Under the pieces are notes generated by a model. It saw only the letters and a program-made list of their open reading frames with translations, did no database searches and was not told the origin of the DNA. Shown here one piece after another: positions 1 to 8,092 of a DNA stretch of 10,438 nt (positions are counted from its first letter, which is position 1; each line of letters opens with the position of its first letter). Position numbers and translations under genes: made by a program. This DNA is from an uncultured Pseudomonadales bacterium (GTDB lineage Bacteria; Pseudomonadota; Gammaproteobacteria; Pseudomonadales; Porticoccaceae), in the NCBI GenBank assembly GCA_905478725.1, contig CAJQJT010000193.1:1-10438 (forward strand), written 5' to 3'.

Positions 1-571
1 TTTTCGCCAATGGCACAGTTCTGGTGATCGGGGCCAGCTCACGCTCTCGCACTACAGCTGCAGCCATGCGCTTGGCAAAGCGCTCTTCGCCAAACTCTTT
101 GATCACCTGAGCAATTTCCTTCTCAGATGCAGTGGCAATCCACTCTGCCGCTGACAATCCTGAGCTGGTATCCATCCGCATATCCAATGGTCCATCACGC
201 ATAAAACTAAACCCGCGCTCCGCCTGATCCAGCTGCGGTGAGGAGACACCCAAGTCGAGTAACACACCGGTAACCTCACGTCCCTCAAGCCAGTCACCCA
301 TATCGGCAAACGAGCCATGGACGATGGTCAACCTGCTATCGTCGGCAAAACGCTCGCGACCCGCAGCAATGGCCTGGGGATCTTTATCAATTGCCATGAC
401 CCTGCCGTGCTCAGAAAGTCTTGAAAGCAACTCTGCTGTGTGTCCACCGCGGCCAAAGGTACCGTCTATATAAAAACCATCTGGATCTGTAACTACCGCA
501 TCTATTGCCTCATGCAAAAGAACGCTAGTGTGCTCCGGCTTGCCAATGTCATTCGCGGGAACCTCTACCAA
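1..571 (-). CDS. rsmH: 16S rRNA (cytosine-1402-N4)-methyltransferase RsmH, 3' part missing
   Basis: RsmH (MraW) is a SAM-dependent enzyme that N4-methylates C1402 of 16S rRNA in the decoding centre. About 190 of the usual ~313 residues are present; the gene runs off the left edge. Visible family motifs are [13 protein letters not shown] near residue 14, the SAM-binding loop [10 protein letters not shown] (about 36-45), [20 protein letters not shown] followed by [17 protein letters not shown], and [13 protein letters not shown] [10 protein letters not shown] towards the edge. No ATG or GTG is found in frame upstream of the first motif. The best start is TTG at 571, which overlaps the mraZ stop region by 7 nt and puts about seven more residues before the conserved His than in E. 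coli; a purine-rich GAAGAA lies just upstream. The overlap with mraZ implies co-transcription and probably translational coupling in the dcw cluster. Identity is very sure, the start less so. Confidence 0.93.
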   Translation of the reverse strand, partial: MVEVPANDIGKPEHTSVLLHEAIDAVVTDPDGFYIDGTFGRGGHTAELLSRLSEHGRVMAIDKDPQAIAAGRERFADDSRLTIVHGSFADMGDWLEGREVTGVLLDLGVSSPQLDQAERGFSFMRDGPLDMRMDTSSGLSAAEWIATASEKEIAQVIKEFGEERFAKRMAAAVVRERELAPITRTVPLAK

Positions 572-1032
572 GAGAGATTCTTCAATGCATCCGACATATT
601 GTCTCTGTCGAGAAGCATGCTGCGGTAAGTTGCCTGTGACTTTTCACGCTCAGCATTCCAGTTCTCTTCAGACCAGATTTCGAGGCGCTGACTGCGACCT
701 ACCAATACCAATTTTTTCTCCAACTGTGCATAGCCGCGCAACTCGGGCGGAATCAAAATACGACCACTGCCATCGACCTGAAGATCTTTAGCTTGGCCAA
801 CAACAAAACGACTCAACATCTCGGCGAGCTCATCGAGAGCAGGCAAGGCGGCGACTTTTTCTTCGAATTTTTTCCATTCAGGCAGCGGTGACAACATAAG
901 ACAGGTAGACTTCATGTCGATGGTGATAACCAGATCACCAGCGCAGAGTTCGTCGAGCAGGGGACGGTAGCGGGTCGGAATTGCCATCCGGCCTTTTGTG
1001 TCCATATTGATTGGATCGCTACCCTTAAACAC
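565..1032 (-). CDS. mraZ: Transcriptional regulator MraZ
   Basis: MraZ is a ring-forming AbrB/SpoVT-like DNA-binding protein that represses the dcw operon, including its own gene. The 155-aa product is close to the 152 aa of E. coli. Its two tandem MraZ motifs are intact: DTKGR at residues 11-15 followed by AIPTRYR, and DGSGR at 87-91 followed by [13 protein letters not shown] (about 49-53) and LEIWSEENW near the C-terminus also match the family. The start is GTG at 1032, preceded by a GGGGTGG ribosome-binding site 3 nt upstream. It is the first gene of the cluster and overlaps rsmH by 7 nt. Three TGG boxes at 1087-1110, directly after the promoter, are its expected operator, so autoregulation is likely. 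Confidence 0.97.
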   Translation of the reverse strand: MFKGSDPINMDTKGRMAIPTRYRPLLDELCAGDLVITIDMKSTCLMLSPLPEWKKFEEKVAALPALDELAEMLSRFVVGQAKDLQVDGSGRILIPPELRGYAQLEKKLVLVGRSQRLEIWSEENWNAEREKSQATYRSMLLDRDNMSDALKNLSW

Positions 1033-1085
1033 TTACCACCCCTTTAGGCCCTTTATCTCTTTTTGTTGATATGGGGACCTATATT

Positions 1086-1110
1086 CGCCACTTTTTGCCA
1101 CTTTTACCCA
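1086..1110 (-). promoter_or_regulatory. MraZ operator: three TGG boxes at 10-bp period
   Basis: Read on the minus strand, the sequence contains TGGGTAAAAG, TGGCAAAAAG and TGGCG, that is three TGG(G/C)N boxes with 5-nt A/G-rich spacers, repeating every 10 bp. E. coli MraZ is known to bind three TGGGN direct repeats with 5-nt spacers just downstream of the mra promoter. Here the boxes begin one or two bases after the predicted transcription start, the same layout. Two of the three boxes carry C rather than G at the fourth position. Confidence 0.82.
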
Positions 1111-1117
1111 TATGTGT

Positions 1118-1146
1118 ACATTATTCACAGCTAGGGTTAAAGTCAA
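1118..1146 (-). promoter_or_regulatory. Promoter of the mraZ-rsmH (dcw) operon
   Basis: On the minus strand a TTGACT -35 hexamer (1146-1141) is followed after 17 nt by TAATGT (1123-1118). The overlapping AATAAT (1125-1120) matches the -10 consensus better but at only 15-nt spacing. Either places the start just before the MraZ boxes, which supports this as the operon promoter. Confidence 0.6.
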
Positions 1147-1259
1147 GGCTCAGTGAGGGGTGAAAAAGTGAATAAAATCAGTAAGTTCCGGCAATATCAC
1201 CCGTTTGTGATGGGCAGGGCAGAAGGGCTAAAATATTTCACAATATAAAACATATGGCT

Positions 1260-1290
1260 AAAGCTAGAAGTTAATGTAACTTCTAGCTTT
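1260..1290. repeat. Perfect 14-bp inverted repeat, hairpin
   Basis: AAAGCTAGAAGTTA (1260-1273) is matched exactly by TAACTTCTAGCTTT (1277-1290) across the 3-nt spacer ATG. It lies between the rnpB 3' end and the mraZ promoter. No uninterrupted T tract follows on either strand (a TTTT occurs about 7 nt past the stem on the plus strand), so it is at best an imperfect terminator. It may insulate mraZ from rnpB read-through. Hairpin geometry is certain, function is inferred. Confidence 0.6.
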
Positions 1291-1339
1291 GCGAGGTTTT
1301 AAGAATAGTTTTTACTGTTTTTAGACTTTTATATATCTA

Positions 1340-1371
1340 AATAGAATAGCCAATCCGATTGGATTGGCTAT
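1340..1371 (-). terminator. Likely rnpB terminator hairpin
   Basis: On the minus strand ATAGCCAATCC (1371-1361) pairs perfectly with GGATTGGCTAT (1356-1346) around an AATC loop, 7 nt past the mature 3' end of rnpB. The following TCTATTTAG is only moderately T-rich, so termination may be partial. The second hairpin at 1260-1290 could back it up. Confidence 0.6.
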
Positions 1372-1378
1372 GTAAATT

Positions 1379-1760
<382 letters not shown>

Positions 1761-1776
1761 GGGCGGGATGATAGCA
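1761..1776 (-). promoter_or_regulatory. rnpB promoter, extended -10 with GC discriminator
   Basis: The minus strand reads TGCTATCAT (1776-1768), an extended -10 with TGn and a 5/6 match hexamer. A 7-nt CCCGCCC discriminator then leads to G1760, the predicted first base of RNase P RNA. No good -35 is seen. A GC-rich discriminator is typical of stringently controlled stable RNA promoters, so growth-rate control is a reasonable inference. Confidence 0.65.
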
Positions 1777-1831
1777 CAGCTATTGTGGTGTTATAGGTGT
1801 TTATTGGTTGGTATCCCGAGCGCAATAGAAC

Positions 1832-2092
1832 TTTATCATCTCGAGCGTAGTCGAGAGATTTACCATCAGCCCCCTCAATCTCCCAGCGAAGTCATGCAGA
1901 CCCTTTGCGATCAATCAGGGCCCGCTTATAAGCTTGTTCTTTTCAGATTGAGAGAGCGCCCTGTTTGAGCGATAGCGAGTTGCGCGAACGCTGAAAATAA
2001 CAAGCTTATGGGACCGATCGCAAAGGGTCTGCATGGCTTTGCCTGCGCTCAACCAAGAGATCCCTCGTCGCTACTCCCTGTCGGGATGATAG
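1832..2092. repeat. Large imperfect extragenic palindrome with REP-like ends
   Basis: The core is a perfect 20-bp inverted repeat (1893-1912 against 2016-2035; arm begins CATGCAGACCCTTTG). Inside it is a second pair of 19 bp with one mismatch (1928-1946 against 1991-2009; ATAAGCTTGTT...TTTTCAG), enclosing a 44-nt centre rich in GAGCGATAGCGAG-type sequence. The outer flanks are also roughly complementary: TATCATCTCGAGCGTAGTCGAG on the left and the reverse complement of the right end (2060-2092). The left end contains a small REP-like hairpin TCTCGA-GCGTAG-TCGAGA (1839-1856). There is no credible coding frame. It fills most of the 401-nt spacer between the DUF5062-like gene and rnpB. It resembles BIME/REP composites or palindromic elements mobilised by Y1 (RAYT) transposases, which is inference; copy number cannot be seen here. 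Confidence 0.7.
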
Positions 2093-2133
2093 ATTAAGGG
2101 CTCTGCCGGGATCACAAGTTAAGGAGGCTCTGC
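2082..2133. repeat. Two-copy imperfect direct repeat, 25 and 27 nt
   Basis: CGGGATGATAGATTAAGGG followed by CTCTGC (2082-2106) is followed directly by a diverged copy, CGGGATCACAAGTTAAGG followed by AGGCTCTGC (2107-2133). The first 11 bases of copy one, CGGGATGATAG, recur at 1764-1774 over the rnpB -10. It adjoins the palindrome. The remainder to 2161 holds nothing I recognise. Confidence 0.55.
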
Positions 2134-2161
2134 TACGATGACGATAAACAGCCCCCTGGAA

Positions 2162-2425
2162 TCATTCTTTTAACAGAGCATGCCCCGGTGGCAACTGACG
2201 AGACAACCACAGGGCCAGCTTGTGGCGCATATTGGGATCGCTAACATTCTCTCTCGCCAAGGGCTGAATCAGCTTGTCCTCAACCAGCACCTTATAGATA
2301 AACTCAACTTTGAGCTTTACCGAGTCAGTCTCTTCTATCTCGCCATAGGCACGCTTTTTGGCATACACAGCACCAACCTGAAGTGCCTTCTTAAACAACT
2401 CTGCTTCATTGGGTAGCTTTGACAT
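2162..2425 (-). CDS. Small conserved protein, DUF5062-like
   Basis: An 87-aa soluble, charged protein without signal peptide, membrane segment or cysteines. It begins MSKLPNEAELFKKALQVG, continues with YAKKRAYGEIEE (about 21-32), and has the block FIYKVLVEDKLIQPLA (about 42-57), then MRHKLALWLSRQLPPGHALL at the C-terminus. From memory this matches short gammaproteobacterial proteins of the DUF5062 family (Vibrio, Shewanella), which have no known function; I could not run a search. The ATG at 2425 has a good GGAGG site 7 nt upstream, strong support for a translated gene. It lies 96 nt downstream of purL on the same strand and may share its transcript; the 14-bp repeat array lies between them. 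Mostly helical by composition. The coding call is firm, the family name moderate. Confidence 0.82.
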   Translation of the reverse strand: MSKLPNEAELFKKALQVGAVYAKKRAYGEIEETDSVKLKVEFIYKVLVEDKLIQPLARENVSDPNMRHKLALWLSRQLPPGHALLKE

Positions 2426-2437
2426 GGCACAGCCTCC

Positions 2438-2507
2438 GGGCTAATTGGTTTGGGCTAATTGGTTTGGTCTAATCGGCTTGGTCGAATTGGTTAGGTCTAA
2501 TACTTTA
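2438..2507. repeat. Tandem repeat, 14-bp unit, five copies
   Basis: Two identical units GGGCTAATTGGTTT (2438-2451, 2452-2465) are followed by three diverged ones: GGTCTAATCGGCTT (2466-2479), GGTCGAATTGGTTA (2480-2493) and GGTCTAATACTTTA (2494-2507). The array fills nearly all of the purL to DUF5062-like gap and abuts the latter's ribosome-binding site. TTGGTTA in unit four can pair with TAACCAA at 2506-2512, giving a weak hairpin just after purL. No T tract follows. Confidence 0.85.
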
Positions 2508-2521
2508 ACCAACTCGCACCT

Positions 2522-5500
2522 TTAATCGACAAATTTCCGCGCGTTCCTGAAGATCCTCATCCAAGCGCCGTCTTCGCCCCAGTCATCTGGGTGCCAAGAA
2601 TTTTGCACTGTGCGATAAACTCGCTCCGGGTGCGGCATCATCAATGTGGCGCGACCGTCGCTACTGGAAACTCCAGTGATACCCTCTGGCGAACCATTGG
2701 GGTTGGCCGGGTAAGTGGATGCGACCTCGCCATGATTATTGAGGAAACGCATGGCCACTTGATTGCTTGAGAGCAATCGATCCATCGCCTTCTGTGAAGA
2801 AAATTCCGCGCGACCTTCGCCGTGGGAAATAGCAATCGGCATATGAGATCCTGCCATACCCTGCAAGAATATAGACGGCGACTCTTCAACTCGAACTAGC
2901 GAGAAACGCGCTTCAAATTGCTCTGAGTAATTACTGACAAACCGCGGCCAGAGTTCGGCACCGGGAATTAATGTCTTGAGGTTGCTGAGCATCTGGCAGC
3001 CATTACAGACGCCGAGACTAAAGCTGTCGGAACGCTGAAAGAAGCTCTGGAACTGGTCACGAATTTGCTCATTAAACAGTACTGTCTTGGCCCAGCCTTC
3101 ACCGGCACCCAAGACATCACCGTAGGAGAAACCGCCACAGGCGATAACACCGCCAAAGTCACTCAGTACTCGACGACCGGCGAGCAGATCACTCATATGC
3201 ACGTCCACTGCATCGAACCCAGCGCGATCAAATGCTGCGGCCATTTCCAGATGACTGTTAACGCCCTGCTCACGCAGAATCGCCACAGCGGGCCTGACAC
3301 CGGAGTTAATATAGGGTGCGGCGATATCGTCACTGGGATCGTAACTGAGCTTCACCGACAGACCTGGGTCGTCGCTGGCAATATGATTAAACTCTTCCAA
3401 GGCACAGTCGGCATTGTCACGCAGTGCCGCCATACGATAGGAGGTCTCGGTCCAGGTACGCTGTAAATCAACCCGTGGGCGCTTAAACAACGGCTGTTTT
3501 TTATTGATGATCTCAACGGTCTGCTGACTGTTTAAACCACCCAGCAGATGCACATCGACACCTGCATCGCTGAAGCGCTCGGCCACAGCATTGGTATGGT
3601 CAGCAGAGACCTGAATCACGGCTCCCAGCTCCTCATTAAACAGTGCGGCGATAGGATCATCACCTAGGCCAAAGACGTCCACAGAGATACCTATGTGCCC
3701 GGCAAATGACATCTCAACCAGAGTGGCCAATAGGCCGCCATCGGAGCGATCGTGATAGGCGAGAATATCGCCCTGCTCAAGAGAAACCTGCATGGCATCA
3801 AAGAAGTTTTTTAGCAGCGCAGGATTATCTAAATCTGGCGCTGTATCACCCATCTGCTGATTCACCTGAGCGAGAATTGAACCGCCCATGCGCTTGGCAC
3901 CAGCACCCAAATCAAGTAGCAACAGCTGGGTTTCACCCGCGTCGGTACGCAGCTGTGGGGTGACAGTTTTACGCACATCGAGAACCGGTGAGAAGGCTGT
4001 AATAATCAACGACATGGGCGAGGTTACCGCCTTGTCTTCATCGCCATCAGTCCAGGTGGTGCGCATGGACATACTGTCCTTGCCCACCGGAATAGTAATA
4101 CCCAGAGCCGGGCAGAGTTCCATGCCCACCGCCTGCACTGCGCGATAGAGTTTTTCATCTTCGCCGGGGTGACCGGCGGCGCTCATCCAGTTGGCTGAGA
4201 GTTTGATATCTTGCATCTGGCCAATACGGGCAGCGGCAATATTGGTAATCGCTTCGCCAATGGCCATACGACCTGAGGCTGGCGCATTAATCAGTGCCAG
4301 CGGTGTGCGCTCGCCCATGGCCATGGCTTCACCGGCAGTGCTGTCATAGGTCACTGTAGTCACAGCGCAGTCAGCCACGGGAATCTGCCAGGGGCCGACC
4401 ATTTGATCGCGAGCGACCATGCCGCCAACGGTGCGATCGCCAATGGTGATTAAGTAGTTTTTGCTCGCCACTGTGGGATGCCGCAGCACTTGGAAGACAG
4501 CGTCTTCAATATTCAGATTATCAGTCACGAAGGGCTTGCCTTCGGCCTGGTCACGTTCGGCAACGCGGTGCATCTTTGGCGCCTTGCCAAAAAGTACCGA
4601 CATGGGCAGATCCACGGGATCGTTTTTAAAGTAGCTGTCGCTGACGGTAATAGTCTTATCTTCAATCGCTTCGCCCACTACAGCTACTGGGCAGCGCTCG
4701 CGGTGACAGATTTCTAAGAAGCGCGTCAGGTCACGGGGTTCGATGGCCAGCACGTAGCGCTCTTGGGCTTCGTTGCACCAGATAGCGACCGGCGCCATAC
4801 CGGGTTCGTCGTTGGGGACTTTGCGCAACTGGAAATGGCCGCCAGTGCCGCCATCTTTTACCAGTTCGGGCAGAGCATTGGAGAGACCGCCGGCGCCTAC
4901 ATCGTGAATAAAGGCAATCGGGTTATTGTCACCCTGCTGCCAGCACTGATCGATCACTTCCTGACAGCGACGCTCCACTTCTGGGTTCATGCGCTGCACT
5001 GAGGCAAAGTCGAGGTCCGCTGAGCTGGAGCCAGTCGCCATAGACGAGGCAGCACCACCCCCGAGACCAATCAACATGGCTGGGCCACCGAGCACGATCA
5101 ACTGTGCGCCGGGTTTAAATTCAGGTTTATCTACATGGTCGGCGCGAATATTGCCGTAACCGCCGGCGATCATAATCGGCTTGTGATAGCCGCGACGCTG
5201 ACCGTCAAAGTCCACTTCAAAGCTGCGCATGTAGCCGCAGATATTGGGGCGACCGAACTCATTGTTAAAGGCGGCGCCACCGATTGGACCTTCGAGCATA
5301 ATATCCAGTGCCGAGACTATACGTTCCGGCTTGCCGTACTCTTCTTCCCAAGACTGTTTGTAGTTGGGGATATTGAGATTGGAAACACTAAAACCTACCA
5401 GCCCGACCTTGGGCTTAGAGCCGCGGCCCACTGCGCCCTCGTCGCGAATCTCGCCACCGGAACCGGTGCCGGCACCAGCGTAGGGAGAGATAGCCGTTGG

Positions 5501-6394
5501 GTGGTTGTGGGTTTCCACTTTCATTAACAGGTGCACGGGCTCCTGGCTGTAGCCATAGAGCTTGGTCGCCGGATCCGGGTAGAAACGACCACCCTCAGTG
5601 CCTACTACTACAGCAGCATTATCCGAGTAGGCAGAGAGAACATTCTCGCCATTGACCTTATAGGTGTTGCGAATCATGCCAAACAGCGAGTGCTCTTGGT
5701 CTTCACCATCGAGGGTCCAGCTGGCATTAAATATTTTGTGACGACAGTGCTCTGAATTGGCCTGGGCAAACATCATCAATTCGACATCGGTGGGATTGCG
5801 CTCAAGACCCTTAAAGCTCTCGACAAGATACTCTATCTCGTCTTCGGCCAGTGCCAGGCCCAGTTCGATATTGGCTTGTTGCAAAGCGGCAATACCACCG
5901 CCCAGTGTATCCACCGCCGCGACTGGCGCTGGCTCATGATGACTAAATAACACTTCCGCCTGGTGCAGATCATCCAGTACTGTCTCAACCATGCGGTCAT
6001 GGAGCTCGGCACCTAAATCGGCCAGCTGCTGCTCAGTGAAATGCTCTTCGCCCTGCACATAATAAGCAGTGCCTCGCTCTACCCTGACAACCTGATCCAG
6101 ACCGCAATTATGGGCTATATCAGTGGCTTTGCTCGACCAGGGGGAAATAGTTCCGGGTCTTGGTACCGTTAAAATCAACTGTCCTTTGGTGGACGTCTTT
6201 TCCTCTCGTGGGCCATAGGTCAGCAGCGCCTTTAGAGTCTCCACCCCGCTCTCGGAGAGCGGCTGAGTCAGCTCGGCAAAATGCACATATTCAGCGTAAA
6301 CTGAAACCGTAGAGGGCTCAATTTGCTGCAGAGTTGAAAGAAGTTTTTTACGTCTAAACGCAGACAGAGAAGGTGCGCCGGTGAGGATCATCAT
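2522..6394 (-). CDS. purL: Phosphoribosylformylglycinamidine synthase, single-chain PurL
   Basis: PurL converts FGAR, glutamine and ATP to FGAM, the fourth step of de novo purine synthesis, in the cytosol. At 1290 aa it is the long form of proteobacteria (E. coli 1295 aa). Order of domains: PurS-like N-terminus (about 1-150), linker with ANSEHCRHK (211-219), first ATPase/AIRS half with [11 protein letters not shown] (294-304) and [13 protein letters not shown], a second half with [13 protein letters not shown] and [10 protein letters not shown], and a class I glutamine amidotransferase domain at the C-terminus. Catalytic residues of the amidotransferase are visible: Cys1130 in GVCNGCQM, and His1255 and Glu1257 in PHPE. 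All key motifs are intact. It starts at a double ATG ([14 protein letters not shown], like E. coli MMEILRGSPALSAFR) without an obvious Shine-Dalgarno. It is divergent from mltF. I find no convincing PurR box. Confidence 0.99.
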   Translation of the reverse strand: MMILTGAPSLSAFRRKKLLSTLQQIEPSTVSVYAEYVHFAELTQPLSESGVETLKALLTYGPREEKTSTKGQLILTVPRPGTISPWSSKATDIAHNCGLDQVVRVERGTAYYVQGEEHFTEQQLADLGAELHDRMVETVLDDLHQAEVLFSHHEPAPVAAVDTLGGGIAALQQANIELGLALAEDEIEYLVESFKGLERNPTDVELMMFAQANSEHCRHKIFNASWTLDGEDQEHSLFGMIRNTYKVNGENVLSAYSDNAAVVVGTEGGRFYPDPATKLYGYSQEPVHLLMKVETHNHPTAISPYAGAGTGSGGEIRDEGAVGRGSKPKVGLVGFSVSNLNIPNYKQSWEEEYGKPERIVSALDIMLEGPIGGAAFNNEFGRPNICGYMRSFEVDFDGQRRGYHKPIMIAGGYGNIRADHVDKPEFKPGAQLIVLGGPAMLIGLGGGAASSMATGSSSADLDFASVQRMNPEVERRCQEVIDQCWQQGDNNPIAFIHDVGAGGLSNALPELVKDGGTGGHFQLRKVPNDEPGMAPVAIWCNEAQERYVLAIEPRDLTRFLEICHRERCPVAVVGEAIEDKTITVSDSYFKNDPVDLPMSVLFGKAPKMHRVAERDQAEGKPFVTDNLNIEDAVFQVLRHPTVASKNYLITIGDRTVGGMVARDQMVGPWQIPVADCAVTTVTYDSTAGEAMAMGERTPLALINAPASGRMAIGEAITNIAAARIGQMQDIKLSANWMSAAGHPGEDEKLYRAVQAVGMELCPALGITIPVGKDSMSMRTTWTDGDEDKAVTSPMSLIITAFSPVLDVRKTVTPQLRTDAGETQLLLLDLGAGAKRMGGSILAQVNQQMGDTAPDLDNPALLKNFFDAMQVSLEQGDILAYHDRSDGGLLATLVEMSFAGHIGISVDVFGLGDDPIAALFNEELGAVIQVSADHTNAVAERFSDAGVDVHLLGGLNSQQTVEIINKKQPLFKRPRVDLQRTWTETSYRMAALRDNADCALEEFNHIASDDPGLSVKLSYDPSDDIAAPYINSGVRPAVAILREQGVNSHLEMAAAFDRAGFDAVDVHMSDLLAGRRVLSDFGGVIACGGFSYGDVLGAGEGWAKTVLFNEQIRDQFQSFFQRSDSFSLGVCNGCQMLSNLKTLIPGAELWPRFVSNYSEQFEARFSLVRVEESPSIFLQGMAGSHMPIAISHGEGRAEFSSQKAMDRLLSSNQVAMRFLNNHGEVASTYPANPNGSPEGITGVSSSDGRATLMMPHPERVYRTVQNSWHPDDWGEDGAWMRIFRNARKFVD

Positions 6395-6435
6395 AGAGGC
6401 AGTGCTCGCAAAACTTTCGAATTAGAAAACGCCGT

Positions 6436-6441
6436 ATTCTA
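6436..6441 (-). promoter_or_regulatory. Possible -10 box for purL
   Basis: TAGAAT (5/6 match to consensus) lies 42 nt upstream of the purL start on the minus strand, in the 200-nt divergent spacer with mltF. No matching -35 hexamer stands out, so this is a weak candidate. The rest of the spacer (6395-6596) holds only a 6-bp-stem hairpin (GCCTGT 6481-6486 with ACAGGC 6502-6507), and I see no convincing mltF promoter. Confidence 0.3.
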
Positions 6442-6586
6442 GCTGAAAAATCTGTCGGTAGGCAGATAGAATTGAGTAAAGCCTGTACAATTCTTTCAGC
6501 GACAGGCATTTTGCAGTCATTATTTCCTAGGATGCCCCATCTGCAATCGAGAGCGGCCATACAGAGCAACAGATTAGAGATCTTTT

Positions 6587-6590
6587 GGAG
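6587..6590 (+). promoter_or_regulatory. Ribosome-binding site that sets the mltF start
   Basis: GGAG lies 6 nt before TTG 6597, ideal spacing. The alternative in-frame TTG at 6585 has only a weak AGAGA upstream and itself overlaps the GGAG, so 6597 is preferred. No ATG or GTG start lies in frame near the N-terminus. Confidence 0.6.
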
Positions 6591-6596
6591 AGCACT

Positions 6597-8072
6597 TTGC
6601 TCGGACCCATAACAAAATTTGTCACCCGATTTCCTGTCAGCGCAAGACGCACTGGCAAGCGCATCATTTTGGCGTTTATCGGGCTCTTATTTGCCCTCTA
6701 CTTTAGCAGCAGCGCGCGCATCAGCGACCTGCAACAGGTGCAGCTCAGCGGTACATTGCACATGCTTACGGTCGCCGGGCCCACAACTTACTATGAAGAC
6801 GGCAGAGGTAAGAACGGCCTTGAGTATCTGCTCGCCAAAGCCTTTGCCGACAGCCTCGGCGTCGAACTGGTGGTGCAATCAAAACCCAATTTAAATGCCT
6901 TGCTACTCTCAGTCGGCGGTCCTGAAGGCAATTTTGCAGCGGCTAATATTACTGTCAGCGAAAACCGCAGCAAGCTACTGCAATTTACCACCCCCTACAT
7001 GCAGGTTACCCAACATCTGATCTACCGGCGCGGCTCTGCTCGACCCCGCTCCCTTGGCGACATCGACGGTGACCTGGTGGTACTCAAGAGCTCATCTCAC
7101 AGCGAACAGCTTAAGTATTGGACTGAAAAATATCCGCAGCTACAGTGGCGCGAAGATAGCAGTAGTGAAATGAGCGAGATGCTGCGCATGATTCACGACC
7201 GCGAAATCGACTACACGGTGGTCGACTCACTGGCCTATTTGGTGAGCCGACATATCTATCCCCAAGTGCGTCGTGCTATCGACATTTCTGACCCCCAGCC
7301 AGTGGCCTGGGCCTTTCCCCGCCACGGCGATGGCACATTGCTGGCCGCCGCCAATCGCTTTCTCAGTGACTACAGTGCCAGCGGCGAATTGGCAGCATTG
7401 AAAAATGACCTTCTCGAACAGGCGGACAACTTTTCTGTCGCTGGCTCTCAGCGCTTTGGTCAGTTGGTCAACAGTAGGCTTCCGAATTATGAGCCGCTGT
7501 TTAGGGTTGCTGCAGAGCAGTTTGGTTTTGAGTGGCATTTATTGGCCGCCGTGGCCTACCAAGAATCGCACTGGAACCCGAGAGCACGCTCGCCCACTGG
7601 CGTGCGCGGCTTGATGATGCTGACTCTAAATACCGCCCGAGAGATGAAAATTAAAAATCGTCTCGACCCACAGCAGAGTCTGACTGGCGGTGCTGCTTAC
7701 CTGTCTAAACTCAGGGCGCGCCTACCGGATCGCATCGGCGAACCAGACCGCACACTGCTGGCACTAGCGGCTTACAATATCGGCTTTGGGCACTTGGAAG
7801 ATGCGCGCATTCTTACTCAACGCAATGGACAGGATCCAGATCAGTGGGAGCATGTGCGACAACACTTACCCAAACTTAGCAACAAGCAGTACTACCAATC
7901 ACTCAAGTATGGCTATGCTCGAGGTAGTGAACCGGTGATCTACGTGGACAATATTCGCTACTACAGACGCTACCTAGAATTACACGAACTCTCGCAGCAG
8001 CCAGAACTGCAAAGTGTCGAAGAGCTCCAGCCAAACAGCGAATGGGAAGACTCCGCGCCCTCATCACTCTAG
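6597..8072 (+). CDS. mltF: Membrane-bound lytic murein transglycosylase F
   Basis: MltF cleaves the MurNAc-GlcNAc bond of peptidoglycan, forming 1,6-anhydro ends, in the periplasm. From TTG 6597 the product has 491 aa (495 from TTG 6585). It shows a basic N-terminus (RRTGKR) and one hydrophobic segment (about 23-39, IILAFIGLLFALYF) that may act as anchor or signal. A solute-binding-like domain follows (about 50-275, with GLEYLLAKAFADSLGVEL and TVSENRSKLLQF), then a C-terminal SLT domain. The catalytic Glu is in AYQESHWNPRARSPTGVRG (Glu323, or Glu327 from the upstream start), followed by MMLT, GGAAYL and ALAAYNIGFGHLEDAR. These match E. coli MltF closely. Divergent from purL and convergent with tadA (20-nt gap), as a single-gene unit. 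The Leu/Gln-rich C-terminal tail is shorter than in E. coli. Confidence 0.96.
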   Translation: MLGPITKFVTRFPVSARRTGKRIILAFIGLLFALYFSSSARISDLQQVQLSGTLHMLTVAGPTTYYEDGRGKNGLEYLLAKAFADSLGVELVVQSKPNLNALLLSVGGPEGNFAAANITVSENRSKLLQFTTPYMQVTQHLIYRRGSARPRSLGDIDGDLVVLKSSSHSEQLKYWTEKYPQLQWREDSSSEMSEMLRMIHDREIDYTVVDSLAYLVSRHIYPQVRRAIDISDPQPVAWAFPRHGDGTLLAAANRFLSDYSASGELAALKNDLLEQADNFSVAGSQRFGQLVNSRLPNYEPLFRVAAEQFGFEWHLLAAVAYQESHWNPRARSPTGVRGLMMLTLNTAREMKIKNRLDPQQSLTGGAAYLSKLRARLPDRIGEPDRTLLALAAYNIGFGHLEDARILTQRNGQDPDQWEHVRQHLPKLSNKQYYQSLKYGYARGSEPVIYVDNIRYYRRYLELHELSQQPELQSVEELQPNSEWEDSAPSSL

Positions 8073-8092
8073 GGCCTTAAGACCATAAAACG

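Noticed and set aside
1896..2035. Considered whether the inverted repeat marks an insertion sequence
   Set aside because: No transposase frame fits between the arms, which enclose only about 100 nt; at most a non-autonomous element.
3065..5527. Several plus-strand open frames of 79-133 codons opposite purL
   Set aside because: They are shadows of the GC-rich purL coding frame, with no family resemblance or ribosome-binding sites.
6406..6421. PurR-box-like sequence upstream of purL (CGCAAAACTTTCG)
   Set aside because: Only about 9 of 16 positions fit the E. coli PurR palindrome and the centre is wrong; not enough to call an operator.
6478..6511. Hairpin GCCTGT/ACAGGC followed by ATTTT in the purL-mltF spacer
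   Set aside because: Six-bp stem with a 15-nt loop in a divergent promoter region; likely chance.
6354..6569. A 71-codon minus-strand frame overlapping the purL start
   Set aside because: Overlaps the conserved N-terminus of purL in another frame and shows no recognisable motif.
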